A stretch of 64,000 nt of DNA, from the NCBI GenBank assembly GCA_018350325.1, contig JAEVLN010000010.1:1116001-1180000 (forward strand). The letters run 5' to 3'. Positions 10,549 through 21,694 of the stretch are shown here, in pieces. The DNA comes from Globodera rostochiensis. Lineage: Eukaryota; Nematoda; Chromadorea; Rhabditida; Heteroderidae. The position numbers were made by a program, and so were the translations under genes. The notes beneath the pieces were generated by a model. That model searched no databases, was not told where the DNA came from, and saw only the letters and a program-made list of their open reading frames with translations. The first letter of the stretch is position 1. Every line of letters begins with the position of its first letter.

Positions 10549-11130
10549 AAAAATGTTATATGCTTTTTGTCAATATGCTTTTATTCTTTTTAAAAATTTT
10601 ATTTTCATTTTTAACATACAAATTAATTAATAACAACAAGGGCAGGTAAATTTCAACGGACTTGCCCTCCTCATATGTAAAAATAAGGACGTATGGGGGG
10701 GGGGAGGGATCCCGTCTTGTTATGTATAAATATATTAAACTAATATATTATTTTATCAATGCATTTTTTTTTGTCGTTTTTGCTCTGCTCTTTGAGCATT
10801 GAAAAAATGTAATTTTGTCCGCCTATTTTTTAGCATATTAAAGTGCTCCTTTCTCTCTACTCAATGGGGAGGCGCCGCGTGTGCTCGTTGAAATTGCACG
10901 TAAACAACGGCGGCAGCAGCTAATAAATGCCCGCAAATTCCCAATTCCATTCTTTCCAGCGCCTTTTTGCTGTGTTGACGGCCCGTTGAAATTCTTCTTT
11001 TCAACCGCCGTTTCTTTCCTCTCTCTCCCATAAATTCATTTTGTTAAAAATCAATCAATTCGCATGGAAAATTTAGAGAAAAAAAATTTACAACAATAAT
11101 TAATAAATAAATAAATAAATAATATTATTA
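10549..11130. other. Intergenic DNA, no recognisable gene
   Basis: A+T-rich sequence with a poly-G tract at about 10,696 and a slightly G+C-richer patch at about 10,870-10,990 that shows no convincing exon. Nothing further is visible. Confidence 0.4.
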
Positions 11131-11133
11131 TTA

Positions 11134-11476
11134 TTTTGGCTACCGATCTGAAGGTCGAATTGTGCCCGAAGGTGGAAAGCTTTATAACATTCTCCAACCT
11201 AAACCGATTAGGTCGAACATTATACCAAATGAAAGCTATCGATGAGGAGAAGGAGAAGCAATTAATAAGCAAAAAACTAAGCGATCTGATAATTATGAAA
11301 AAAGTTATGGCCAGATTTTTTGGACATAACTTTTTTAAGCATTGTCCAATCGCAAAGCTTTAGCTTAATGATAACTCTAACTCCTCATCGCAAGCTTTTA
11401 TTTGGTATAAGGTTTGACCTAATCGGTTTAGGTTGGAGACTGTTACAAAACTTTCGACCTTCGGACCGGAAGCGAT
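11134..11476. mobile_element. Fold-back (near-palindromic) element
   Basis: The left half contains CTCCAACCTAAACCGATTAG and GAAGGTCGAATTG. The right half contains the inverse, CTAATCGGTTTAGGTTGGAG and TTTCGACCTTCGG. The centre near 11,315 is itself palindromic (AAAAAAGTTATGGCCA versus TGGACATAACTTTTTT). The two arms are each about 170 bp, so the whole segment could form one long hairpin, which is typical of fold-back elements or palindromic MITEs. Confidence 0.75.
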
Positions 11477-12214
11477 TATTTCTTAAATTATTTATTTATT
11501 TTTTTAAAATTTAAAAATGTAAATAAAAAGAGACGTGTAAATAAAGTGGGCATCCCCTTAGGGCCCAGACTCAAAACAACCCAAAACAAATTTCTATAGG
11601 GGTTTCTTTGGCGCTGAACAAAACGAATATCTTGATCAAAAAAATTTGTTGTCGCTTCAAACTAATTAAAACACGGGTTTTTTTTGGCCAGGTTCTTCAA
11701 AATGTTGAGAAAAAAAGAATATTAACAAATTCTGTTGACGAAGTCGCTGAACGGCTCCCGCCAATAGCATGCATGCGCGACCGCGCGAAGCACGCCGAGG
11801 TCGCGTCCCAACGCGCGGTGCAAGCGAGCGGCGAGCCAATAAAGCGCGGCGTTTCCAAAAGCCCAGTTCCAAAATTGTCGAGTAGTAGAGCCATTACTAT
11901 TAGAGCCCTCTTGAGGCCCTATCGAAATTTCGATTGAGTGAGATTTACCGAGATTTTGATCGAGAATCTCGAAAAACCTCGATCGAGATTTACCGAGATT
12001 TTGATCGAGAATCTCGATCGGTCCGTGCTCTATTATTATACATACCTATGTTCCATATGACGCACAAAGTATCAAATATATAGAAAAATACACATATTCT
12101 ACAAAAGAATTGCTGCGCTTTTTTGTTCTTCATTTCCAAAACATGGCAAATGCAATTAATGTAAAACATTTTTATTTTCACAATTATCACTCCGAAATTA
12201 ATTCGTCGTTTTAG

Positions 12215-15141
12215 CTCATCAAAGTGGATGTACCACCACATTGTCACTTCAATGTTTATGTGCAAGAGCCAAGTTCAAATTGGGAGGGCAAAACGGTAAA
12301 GAATTTAATTTAAAAAAAAGAATTTAATGAATTAAATAAAATTAAATTTGGCATTTCAGGTCTTCCTCACTGTTCACGACGTCGGGTCCACGCCCCAATC
12401 GTTCATCGAATTTGTGAACAGTTCGCCCATGACGAGCGTCAAAGCGCACTCCGTGTTCTTGCATGTCTGTGTGCCGGGCCAAGAAGACGGCGCGCCGACC
12501 TTGAGCGGGGAGTACGTTTTTTATTTTTTATTAATTTTTTTTAAATTTTTATTTTGCCAATTTTATTACTTTTTAATGAAAAGCATCAGAAAAAAAAATA
12601 GTTTAAGTTCTCTTTATATTTTTGAAAAGGTGCTGCCAAACAGCTGATATACAGCTGTTATATAAATGAAACACCTGCAACGTTTAGCAAATAATTATTT
12701 GTTAAATTGACTAAATTAAAAGTTGAAAAATTAAATTAAATTAAATGTTTTTTGCCCGATAAAAAACAAAAGAAATTAACCAACAAATGGAAGAAGACTT
12801 TTTTTTAATATGATAGTAGATAGAGATTTTTTTAAAAAAAGATAGGAAAATATTTTTGATGAAGAATTTCAAAATTTTAAAAACTAAAAGCAATTTTGGC
12901 GCACAACTCTTTCAAACTTCAAGTTTTTGCTTAAGACTTTCTGAAACTTAAGTTTTCCGTCAATGGACCAAATGGGTGAAGATTTGGTGCACGTGCTGAA
13001 TGCGATGGACGTGCGCACTTGCATTTGCATTGGCGAGGGTGCCGGCGGTGATATTGTTTGCCGTTTTGCTGTGAGAAAATTTTGCGCCTTTCCCATCGAA
13101 TTTTTTTTTATGATAAAATCAATGATTTTTAGTAAATTTAGATGTCATTGGCCAAATCGCGTTCTTGGACTTGTACTGATCCATTGTTTGGCCACATCAC
13201 ATGGCATCATCGAGAGCGTCAAGGAACTTGTGCGTTCCTTTAAAATTGATACAATTTTGTTTTTGCATTGTTCCTGAATTTAGCTGCTTAATTTGCGTTT
13301 GGAAGACGGACACATGAACAGCGCCGCTTGGGACTATTTGTTCTTGCACAAGTTTGGATTGGTCTGATTTTGAAGAAGATTAAAAATTTGGTCGCCCCCC
13401 GGGCGGGAATCGAACCCTCGACCAAAGCTAATTGGTCTGATTTAAAGATGATTAAAAAATTGACCCCCACCACCCGGGGGCGGGAGAACCCTCGACCAAA
13501 GCTAATTGGTCTGATTTTGAAGAAGATTAAAAAACTGGTCTCCCCCCGGGCGGGAATCGAACCCTTGACCAAAGCTAATGCTCTTACCGTCTGAGCTACC
13601 ATGCACCAGGGATGGTCGGAATTCCGATTTCCGACTTTCCGATTTCCGACTTTTTTGGGGTCGGAATTCCGATTCCCGATTTCCGATTTCCGAAATTTTT
13701 TGAGACCCCGGAATTCCGAGTTCCGATTTCCGAAAATTTGAGCAAAAAGTCGGAAATTTTCGGAAAAATCGATAATTTTTCGGACCACTTTTCTTAACAA
13801 ATCTCGTTAGATCTTCAAAAAAAATTCCCGGCGGCGCCTATCGGCGACGCCGGACCTCTCCCATTCTCATAGAAACTTCAAAAAATTACGGTTTTTTTAA
13901 ATTTTTGGGTGCAAATCTCTTAACAAATAATGAGGCAAACCTTCAAAATTTTCTCGGCGTCGCCTATCGGCACCGCTGAACCCCTCCACCTCCCCAGTCC
14001 CAATCCCGGTTGAACCGGGATTAACCGGGATAAAAATTCAACCCCTAAAAAGGTAATTTTTGAGCTAGATTTCCAAGGTTGGAGTTCAGATCCCCGACGT
14101 TCAAATTATTTTTCCCGTTTTGTCACATCTATGCTGTGGGAAACAATTTTTTAAATTTGTCACGATTAAAAATCTTTTTGATGACAATTTCGAAATTTTT
14201 TTTCCCCTTCTAAAATTATTTTGTTGAGCGGGGAAGGGGGGTATCGGCGGTGCCGATAGGCGCCGCCGAGAAAAATTTTTAAAAATAGGCCAATTTTGGT
14301 AAGAAAATTTTTCCGATTTCCGATTTCCGACTTTTTTGGGGTCGGAATTCCGATTTCCGAAAAATTTTGAGACCCCGGAACTCCGGTTTCCGAAAAATTT
14401 TAAGGCCTCGGAATTCCGATTTCCGACTTCCGAAATTTTTTGAGGTCGTCGGCTCCCATCCCTGCCATGCACGTGCCTCTAGGCCTCCTTAGGTCTCACC
14501 CCACTGAGGCGGTTTAACCGTTCAACCAGTAGCTGGGACACTTTTCTTTTTTACAAAAAAAATTAATGAATTATTATTTAATAAATTTTCGTTTCAACAA
14601 AAATTTCAGCACGAAAAAGCGTTGAAGGATGCATTTGCGGCGGAGCTGAGTTCCGTGATAAACACGCACAATTTGAGTCGTTATCTTTACACGTACAGTC
14701 GACGGTCGAACATTTGCGAACTTATTGGCGAAAAATTGGCAAAGTCTGTTTAAAAAATGATAATAAATAATAATTAATTTACAATTAAATTTAGAACTGA
14801 CGTTCTTCTTGTGACAGGCTCCCGAGCGCCGCACAACGAAGTCCCCAACTAATTTTAATTTTATCAATTTTTTTAAAATGCAAACTTTTTCTTCAGAATG
14901 TTCGACATATGTTCGAAAATATGCGTCGTGATAAGAGCACTTTGCTTGTTGTTGACGAAATTATGGATGTTCTGATTGAAGCTGTACATTTTTTTTTGTT
15001 TTGTAAATCGTTTAAATTTTTTAAAATTTATTTTAGCCAAATAAAATGGCCCGATCACTGATCCTTTTCTGCAAGGGATTAGGCGAGCTGAGCGGAGTCG
15101 AAACGCCGGGCATTGGCCGATTGCGATCAGCCAGCATGTAA
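12215..15141 (+). CDS. NDRG-family protein (alpha/beta-hydrolase fold), 5' exon unresolved
   Basis: Exons at about 12215-12295, 12360-12511, 12953-13070, 13142-13229, 13284-13361, 14610-14743, 14795-14840, 14897-14983 and 15037-15141 (TAA) give the order of the N-myc downstream-regulated gene family. These include VFLTVHDVGSTPQSFIEFV, HVCVPGQEDGAP, FPSMDQMGEDLVHVLNAM, CIGEGAGGDIVCRFA (nucleophile-elbow region, catalytically inactive in the family), NRVLGLVLIHC, INTHNLSRYLYTYSRRS, TDVLLVTGSRAPHNE, and the C-terminal GIGRLRSASM typical of NDRG tails. The family functions in stress and differentiation; no enzymatic activity is established. Exons 3 and 4 do not join in one frame with the obvious GT and AG sites (one base off), so either an unusual site, an indel or a sequencing error is present. 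The intron between 13361 and 14610 is swollen by inserted elements. The start codon lies upstream and was not identified. Confidence 0.8.
13362..13606 (-). repeat. tRNA-derived (SINE-like) repeat cluster
   Basis: On the minus strand the unit nearest 13,600 has a Pol III A-box-like TAGCTCAGACGG and a B-box GGTTCGATTCC. Partial copies carrying the B-box and AATTGGTCTGATTTTGAAG repeat about three times. The anticodon stem and variable loop do not fold properly, so this is a tRNA-derived repeat and not a tRNA gene. The cluster starts exactly at the donor site of the preceding NDRG exon. Its far half lies at 14,465-14,540, split off by the inserted hAT-like element. Confidence 0.65.
13607..14464. 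mobile_element. hAT-like non-autonomous element with perfect 8-bp target duplication
   Basis: The 858-bp element begins CAGGGATGG and ends CCATCCCTG (9-bp terminal inverted repeats). It is flanked on both sides by the identical octamer CCATGCAC (13599-13606 and 14465-14472). CAGGG termini with 8-bp target duplications are the hallmark of hAT transposons. Both subterminal regions are packed with GGAATTCCGATTTCCGAC words. No transposase is encoded. It sits inside a tRNA-derived repeat within an NDRG intron. Confidence 0.85.
14465..14541 (-). repeat. Second half of the split tRNA-derived repeat
   Basis: Continues the repeat interrupted at 13,606 after the duplicated octamer CCATGCAC. On the minus strand it reads GTCCCAGCTACTGGTTGAAC and onward. 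It is the non-tRNA portion of the split element. Confidence 0.5.
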
Positions 15142-15678
15142 GGCACATTCAATCAATCATATTCATTGGAAAAATTGTTCTATGATCAATAGGGCCCGGA
15201 TTTATATGTACAATTTAATAAATCCTCAAAAATGCAAAAAAAATTGTTTTTATTGAATTTTTTGTTAAAGAATTTTTAAAAATATGCATTTTCAATACCG
15301 GGCCTTCTGTAATGATCAAAAACATTTCGGCATTTTTGATCAGACAAAATCCGGGGAAAATACGCTATCACAAAAAAAAATGTGTGCATTTGATTTGATG
15401 GGCAAAATTGATCTACGGATCATTAGAGCCATGATTTTTAGGCAATTTGCTTTTTTTTGTTACTTTATACTAGTAAGAGTTATTAAGCCCAAAATTAGCA
15501 GTTAACATGTGAATTTGCTAAAACACTCTTTCGGTTTAGTGCCTGAAAATTCTGTCTCTAGTGATCAAAAATCAATCATCAATCAATCAATCATCAATCA
15601 ATCATCAATCATTCAATCATCAAATTAATCATCAATCAATTAATCAATACCAAATGATCAAAAATAAATTTAAGGAGC
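15142..15678. other. Spacer with TCAATCA-type microsatellite
   Basis: Non-coding A+T-rich DNA after the NDRG stop codon. A degenerate ATCAATCA/ATCATCAATC tandem repeat spans about 15,567-15,655. Confidence 0.6.
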
Positions 15679-15798
15679 ATGGAAGAGGCCGACCGACCGA
15701 CACGCAAATTTTCTTCGCCTTCCAAAGATACAATTGCGGAGGCCAAGGACGCTGTCAAAATTGCCACGGTGTTGCTGAAAAAGTCGACGGCAATTTGA
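15679..15798 (+). CDS. Short open reading frame of unknown nature, cut by the duplication border
   Basis: The ATG at 15679 opens a 39-codon frame beginning MEEADRPTRKFSSPSKDTIA and ending at TGA (15796-15798). It is richer in G+C than its surroundings and looks exon-like, but no family is recognised. The left border of the large inverted duplication (about 15,743) falls inside it. The mirror copy at about 35,222-35,275 carries only its downstream half. It may be a remnant of a longer gene. Confidence 0.3.
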   Translation: MEEADRPTRKFSSPSKDTIAEAKDAVKIATVLLKKSTAI

Positions 15799-16210
15799 AA
15801 AGTGATCAAAAAAATGAGTTTTTTGAATGCACTCAAATATTTTTTTTAACGATTTGCATTTTAATGAACAATTTATTATTGCATATTCATTTTAAATTGT
15901 CAAATTTCCTTGCGACACTCTAACTTTTAATAATGTTGTGCATACGAAAAACGATTTTAAGTTTGTAGAGTAGAATAGGTAGTCTTTTTAAAGTTAATGA
16001 GTGCAACAAAACAAAACCAAAAAATGTTTTTAAAACATTTATTACAAATCTAACAATTTTGAAAAATGAAATTTTGTGACGAAACATTGAACTGAACGTC
16101 GCGCTTGCTTGAGGCCTACAAATACCGATTTTTTTTTGGTATCGATCAACCCCAAAAATACCCCCAAAGATGTCCGGTCGGGATTCCGACAAAGATCCGA
16201 TCAATCTCAA

Positions 16211-17239
16211 GATTTTTTTAAGGGTCAGAGTGTTATGAGAAAAATACGTTATTTTAAGTAGTCAACAAAGCACTAGGTTCGAACATTTTTGATGAAGAAA
16301 TTTATTATTTTCGTAAGCTAATTATTTTCACAAATTTTCCCGGCGGCGATATAATTTGCATTTTTAAAATTTTGTAAAATTTAATTGAAAACATAATTTA
16401 AAAATCTAATTCATCCTAATATTGATTTAAAAACAATTTATTTTTTTCAATGTAAATTCAAATCACAAATGTGAAAATTATTTTGGCGTTGACCTGTATT
16501 AGCTTTTGTAAAAAAAATCCTTCAAAGAATTGTATATACTTTTAATGGCACAAAACAAGTTAAAGCCACATTTTTAAATTAATAATCCAAAAATTAGATT
16601 AGGGAACATTTAATCCAATCTATCAAAAACCTTAAATTTCATTATTTGAAGCTGCTTATTTTTACATAAAAATTGGATAAAGCCAGCAAAAATGTACAAA
16701 ATTTGCCCACTCCTTACTTTTTGTTTCCAGCTAATGCCAACTTAGCCTAAAATAGGAATTGCCACATAAAAAAAACGACGAAAAACTTTCATAATTTTTG
16801 TCACGAATGTCCAAAATGAAAATGTTTCATTACAAGAAATTATTCCATGTGCAAAAATTACAGAAAAAGTGTGTAAAAAAAATTACATTTTTGCATTTTT
16901 AATGCTATTGGGGCCCAAAACCCGAATATGGTAACAAAAAATTAAGCACGCAAATGGCCAAAAAAAATGTATTTAGAGAGCTTTTCGGTATTGGAAGTTT
17001 TAAAGCAACCGGTGTTATATAATGACCGCCATTCAATCGGAGGCAAATTAATAATTTAACACCTGCATTTTACTTTTTATGTGCCATTTAATTGAATTTC
17101 CCAATTTAATAGGCGGTTTATTACGGGAACATTTGATTGTTGCGCTTCCTTTTTTATGATATTATTAGGTTTAATTTAATTATAAATTTGTTCATTTGAT
17201 AATAACTTTTTGTTTTATTACAGATATTCTACCAAGACG
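16211..17239. other. Upstream region of the 7TM receptor, no gene seen
   Basis: A+T-rich sequence present in both arms of the inverted duplication (mirror at about 33,730-34,800). No exon, RNA gene or clear promoter element is recognisable. A possible 5' untranslated exon begins after TTACAG at about 17,222. Confidence 0.4.
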
Positions 17240-19306
17240 ATGGATTTTAATAAATTGTCTTCAAATTCGACGATTCTTGGCAATTTGGTGTGAATTTAAA
17301 CATATTTTATTTGGTAATTTAAAATTAATGAAATGATTTTCAGTTTTACGACACGTACAAAAATGCCGGTCCAAGTGCCGGACTCGTCACAATGGCAATT
17401 CTGATTGGACTTTGCGCGGTGCCCGGCAATTTCATGAACCTTTTTTTGGTCTATTTGACATTCAAACACAAGTAGGCACAGGCACATAAAAGAATAATAA
17501 TTACCTAATTAATTTTTTATGCTATTTTTGGGATTCTCTGATAATTTTGAACAAAAAAAAAACATAAATCCGGGGGCCCGGCCAAATCAGCAAAAATTGC
17601 CATCGATGCAGCTGAAAGTGTTTGTCTAATCGACCCATTTTTCGTCATTGCATTGTTGCAGATGTTTGCGTGGGAGCAGCAACTATTTGCTGGCGCTGAA
17701 CTCCTTCTACGAGTTCCTGCACCAAACTGGGCATTACATTTTCTTGTTCACCATTCTGAGTGGACGTAACTTCATCCCGTTCATGGACAGCGCGACCTTC
17801 CAGCTTCAATCCGTTTTTGGATACAACGCGGCCATTTTTACGATGATTGAAACGGCGTTGGACCGCTTTTTGGCGCTGACCACTAAAGATTTGTACGTTT
17901 AAAATGCACTCAAATGAACTATTTTTGATTTTAACGACACATTTTATCAAAAAATATTGTAAAAAAATTTGGAACATTTTTAATTTGACCATTTTTAGTC
18001 ATGACAAAATTTGTGGGAAAACATATTTGTTCATCCACACGCTGCTCAGCTGCATTCCGGGCGTTTATTTGGCTGCTCGCGTATTCTTCTACGCATTGGA
18101 CAACCCCACAGAGTCCGTAAAAATTCATTAAAAATTATTTTTAATTTTATTATATTTTTAAATTATGTAGACCCGTAACCGGACAACTCAGTGACACATG
18201 CACACCAATTAACCTGATCTACAACTACAACATGGTTGTGTGCATCATCACCTTTGTCTTATATGTTCTGCTTGCACTAATTGTGTGGAAAAAAGGTGAG
18301 AAGAATTTTCAAGTTCCTAGGCGCAAATTGATCATAAAAATTAGGGAAAAAAAATCAAATTTTTAGTTTTTGAAAATTTCCCCGGATTTCGGACATTAGG
18401 GCCGGCACACGGACCTTTTTTGGCATCCGGTACACACATCCCTGATCAATATGTAACCCTGGTCAATATGTATCCCTGATCAATATGTATCCCTGATCAC
18501 TATGTATCCCTGATCAATATGTATCCCTGATCAATATGTATCCCTGATCACTATGTATCCCTGATCAATATGTATCCCTGATCACTATGTATCCCTGATC
18601 AATATGTATCCCTGATCAATATGTATCCCTGATCAATATGTATCCCTGATCAATATGTATCCCTGATCACTATGTATCCCTGATCAATATGTATCCCTGA
18701 TCAATATGTATCCCTGATCAATATGTATCCCTGATCACTATGTATCCCTGATCAATATGTATCCCTGATCAATATGTATGTTTTTTTCGCATTTAAGTAC
18801 CTCAGCAAAGTGAGAACAGTAGGCGTCTCGTCCGTTCACTTTCGGCCATTTGCGGATTGATTGTCGGCTCCTACTTCTTCAACACGATCATCCGACTGAT
18901 TGTGGTCGATTGGTTGAACCCAATTCAGCTGTGGTACGTGAATGTCGCCGGGGGCGTTTTGGTCAACATTGGGGCAGCATCAAACGCTCCGATTTTGTTC
19001 TTGATCAGGTAAAAGTTGATTGCGATCAGTTCCAATTGCTGAATGTTTGTTTGTTAATTGATCTCGGCTCTAGAATTAAAACTGAAATTTCTAAAATCAA
19101 TTAATTTACATAACCAATTTAGCACTCCTTATCGAACGCTGATCAAACAAGAGTTCCGTGCCGTGTGGCCTTCGCGCACAGTGGCCACAAAGCCGCCAAA
19201 ACCGAATCAAGTTGCGCCATTCCCGCGCCAAAAAAAGACTTCATTCAACATGAACACGACCGTCATTATCAACAACGGCACGATGAAGCCGGTGCCAGCG
19301 AAATAG
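17240..19306 (+). CDS. Seven-transmembrane receptor, nematode chemoreceptor-like (Srsx-type), intact copy
   Basis: Seven exons join in frame to 346 residues: 17240-17287, 17344-17471, 17662-17892, 17999-18112, 18171-18295, 18798-19008 and 19123-19306. The N-terminus MDFNKLSSNSTILGNL carries an N-glycosylation site. Helix 1 is LVTMAILIGLCAVPGNF with the family-typical GN. Helix 3 ends ALDRFLALT, equivalent to the DRY region of rhodopsin-class receptors. Later helices include VVCIITFVLYVLLALIVW and SLSAICGLIVGSYFFNTII. Helix 7 ends NIGAASNAPILFLIRSTPYR, in place of NPxxY, as in nematode Srsx receptors. A basic cytoplasmic tail closes the protein. A peptide or chemical ligand is inferred, not shown. 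Intron 5 contains a 17-bp minisatellite. Of the three copies in the window this is the only one without exon loss. Confidence 0.85.
18446..18779 (+). repeat. 17-bp minisatellite in receptor intron 5
   Basis: About 19 tandem copies of CTGATCAATATGTATCC with CACTATG variants in an irregular order. The mirrored array at about 32,227-32,565 has a different number and order of variants, so it has changed length since the duplication. It is absent from the third receptor copy near 46.2 kb. Confidence 0.9.
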
Positions 19307-19777
19307 AAGAAGAACGACAAAAAATTAGGCACAGATTGATTTGGTAAAAGAGTTTGCCGAATTTTTTCGAATTAATATTTTAAGTAATATTTCAACGCAT
19401 TTTAATACACTAAAAAAATCCGAGCCCTATCTGCGAATGAATGTGTCATTCTCGAATAGTTTATCACATCGTATTGATATCGGCGGTTTCTGACCAAGAC
19501 GTTATTTCGCAATTCTTAAACTCTTTATGCGCATTGTCCTAATCACGATCGAACTCTTTACATTGACAGCTAATAGCCTTAACTAAACTAACATGGCGTG
19601 GATCAAAGGGAAAAAGCCGAAAGAATAATTTATCTAATTATATTGCACAACATTTTCGGGTCATTAGTGAATATACCGTCTCCGTCCATTTACATTAACA
19701 ATTCCCAGCCGATCAATTAGAAATCTCGCTTTTTTGTTTATTCTCTCCTCGCCATAAGCAACATTATGCCGTCTCAA

Positions 19778-20747
19778 TTATGGCAAAACGCACAGTCCGC
19801 TGGTACTGTTACAGGAGGCCCCACTGTAATCTGAGCAGCCACTGCACGCGGTGCCCTTTTTGTAGACGACCTGGTTCAGATAATTACCCCTGAAATGTTT
19901 GGTGAATGAGAGTTAATTAATGGGGAGGGAATGTTTGAACATTTAAAACAAAAAAGTCGACGCTTGGCCAGACCCGAAAAAAATAAATGTAAATCAGCCC
20001 AGCCCGTCCCAACATCATGACCAAACAACAACTAACGATGCATTGTAGTTGCACACAACCCAAGTCTTCCATGTCGAGCTGGGACAGCGTGCCATGGCAC
20101 ATCCAAGTTGCGCCGTGTTGGCCCAGGCTTGCTAAATGTGTTCAGACAATTAGAAGCATCCAATGCCTGCTTCAAACTGTCATTGTCAATTATGATTTGA
20201 TCTGGATTTTTTATAAACCCGGCTTTTAAGCAGAACATTTACCTGACTCCAATGCCCAATGCCCTTGTTGAACTGGTTCATGTCCAGGACAAGACTCGAT
20301 TGAAACCCGTACTGCTTCAACTCCGCCCACCACATGTCGCATGCCTGCTTCAGGGCATCCGCTACAATTGGAAACTTTCCTAAGCCAATTCAACCTTTTG
20401 AATATGTATGTACCTTCGGTGATCGTCGATGAGCTGGTCATGTACAAGTTTTCGCCCATGCCGTTTCTGCTCGACGAGCTCGAATGTGCCATTGAGCACC
20501 CGTTGGCCCAGTTTTGGGCTGTCGTCTCAGCGCTCGTGCTGTACTTTTGCTGGATCAAATTGCTGCCGGCCGGCATCGTACCGGTGAGGTTTGCCGCGGT
20601 GCCCTTGGCCAGCGTTGAGCGGTAGTTGTTGTGGCACGCGAGCACCGACACGCGGCTGGACGCAGAAAGTGCCATAACGGAGAATGGCATTTCTGAGAGC
20701 GCAATAAGCAGCAAACAGAGAACAGAAATTGTTGGGGCAAACGCCAT
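19778..20747 (-). CDS. vap-like: Secreted CAP-domain venom-allergen-like protein, left copy
   Basis: Four exons on the minus strand (20747-20414, 20361-20243, 20131-20037, 19889-19778) encode 219 residues. A signal peptide (MAFAPTISVLCLLLIALSEM and following) precedes a CAP/SCP domain with ACHNNYRSTLAKG, ETTAQNWANGCSMAHS, GMGENLY, the CAP1-type motif GHWSQAWANTAQLGCAMARC and the CAP2-type motif VVCNYNASGNYLNQVVY. A cysteine-rich tail (CSGCSDYSGASCNSTSGLC) follows. Venom-allergen-like proteins are secreted by plant-parasitic nematodes during invasion and reported to dampen host defences; that role is inferred here. A TATATA box lies about 105 bp upstream of the ATG. The gene converges on the 7TM receptor, with about 470 bp between the two stop codons. 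Confidence 0.9.
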
Positions 20748-20849
20748 TTTTTTCAAACGAATTTAACGGATTTTCTGATGGCTGAAATGGACGGATTTGT
20801 TGTGCCAATTGAACGGAATGATTTGTCATCGGTTTTTGTCACTTTATAT

Positions 20850-20862
20850 ACCCGAAAAAATG
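20850..20862 (-). promoter_or_regulatory. Probable TATA box of the left CAP gene
   Basis: TTATATACCCG on the plus strand (reading CGGGTATATAA on the coding strand) lies about 105 bp upstream of the CAP start codon. The mirror copy reads CGGGTATATAAAGCG at about 30,162. Confidence 0.5.
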
Positions 20863-21215
20863 TCCAACGCAAAACGTATGAACAAATAAAAAAGCCATAA
20901 ACTAAACTTTTTAAATTATTATGCAAATATTCTTCATTTTCGTCACGCTCACTAATTCAATTTTTAAATCCATCGGCGTGAAAAGTTGAAAACGGTTGGG
21001 AAATATGTAATAAATTAGCCACCATTACGCGTTGAAAACGTTTTTGTTTTTAATTTTTCGTGGATTTCCTGCACAGCTATTCAAATAAAAAAATTAGAAT
21101 TCCAATGTTGAAGCTTAGAAAATATCACAAGACAGGACAGAGCGTTTATTAAATAAAATTATCGTTGGCAATGCCTAATTTTTGAAATTGAAAACTCAAA
21201 AAAAAGCTTTTTTTA

Positions 21216-21694
21216 AACCCAATGTAAAATTCGATAAAAGTTTTTGCCATTTTTTGATCACAAAAACAATGTATTAAAACTGAAAAAAGACGAATTTGCA
21301 TTTAAACGACAGATGATCGATTATATGGAAAAAAAACAATCATTATGACTAACAGTAGAGAACGGGTGCTCCAAAAATGCCAAATTACCAAATATGCACG
21401 GGAAATCTGCACTTTTAGTATTAGTACAATAATTTGCTTAATAATTAATTTTTCTTCTTATAATCAAAAAAAAATTTATTTTAGCATTTTGAAAACATTT
21501 TTAAATGTTTCTACAGCAAAAATATGCAAGAACCCTAAAATAAGCAATTTCAAAATTGTCCAAAAAGCTCAAACCACCGCGAAAATTGCACTAAAAATAT
21601 GCAATGCCCTAATGATAACGGGCCATAGAAAGAAAGTCAAAATTACTACAAAATGTAATTAAAATAGAAAATAATCAATAACCATAAAAGCAAA
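21216..21694. other. Spacer flank, no recognisable gene
   Basis: First part of the spacer between the inverted arms. A+T-rich; no exon or RNA gene that I can support. Confidence 0.4.

Larger units (their letters stand above)
15743..21215 (+). repeat. Left arm of a 5.5-kb inverted duplication (7TM receptor plus CAP gene)
   Basis: Sequence from about 15,743 to 21,215 reappears inverted at about 29,803-35,275. Matching landmarks include the receptor exons, the 17-bp minisatellite, all four CAP exons, their promoter and the common end CGATAATTTTATTTAAT. The arms are mostly identical with scattered small indels. Beyond both borders similarity stops abruptly (GAGGCCAAGGACGCTGTC at one end, AAAGCTTTTTTTAAACCC at the other). 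The genes in this arm are convergent. Confidence 0.85.

Noticed and set aside
13540..13606. Candidate tRNA gene on the minus strand with good A and B boxes
   Set aside because: The anticodon stem and variable region do not fold, the acceptor does not pair, and partial copies are repeated nearby; it is a tRNA-derived repeat.
15561..15923. 120-codon frame across the ATCAATCA repeat
   Set aside because: The first third is microsatellite; only the different frame from 15,679 looks exon-like.
18446..18779. Regularly repeated 17-bp units considered as a CRISPR array
   Set aside because: Units are directly adjacent with no unique spacers, the locus is a eukaryotic intron and the inverse copy lies in a duplicated gene.
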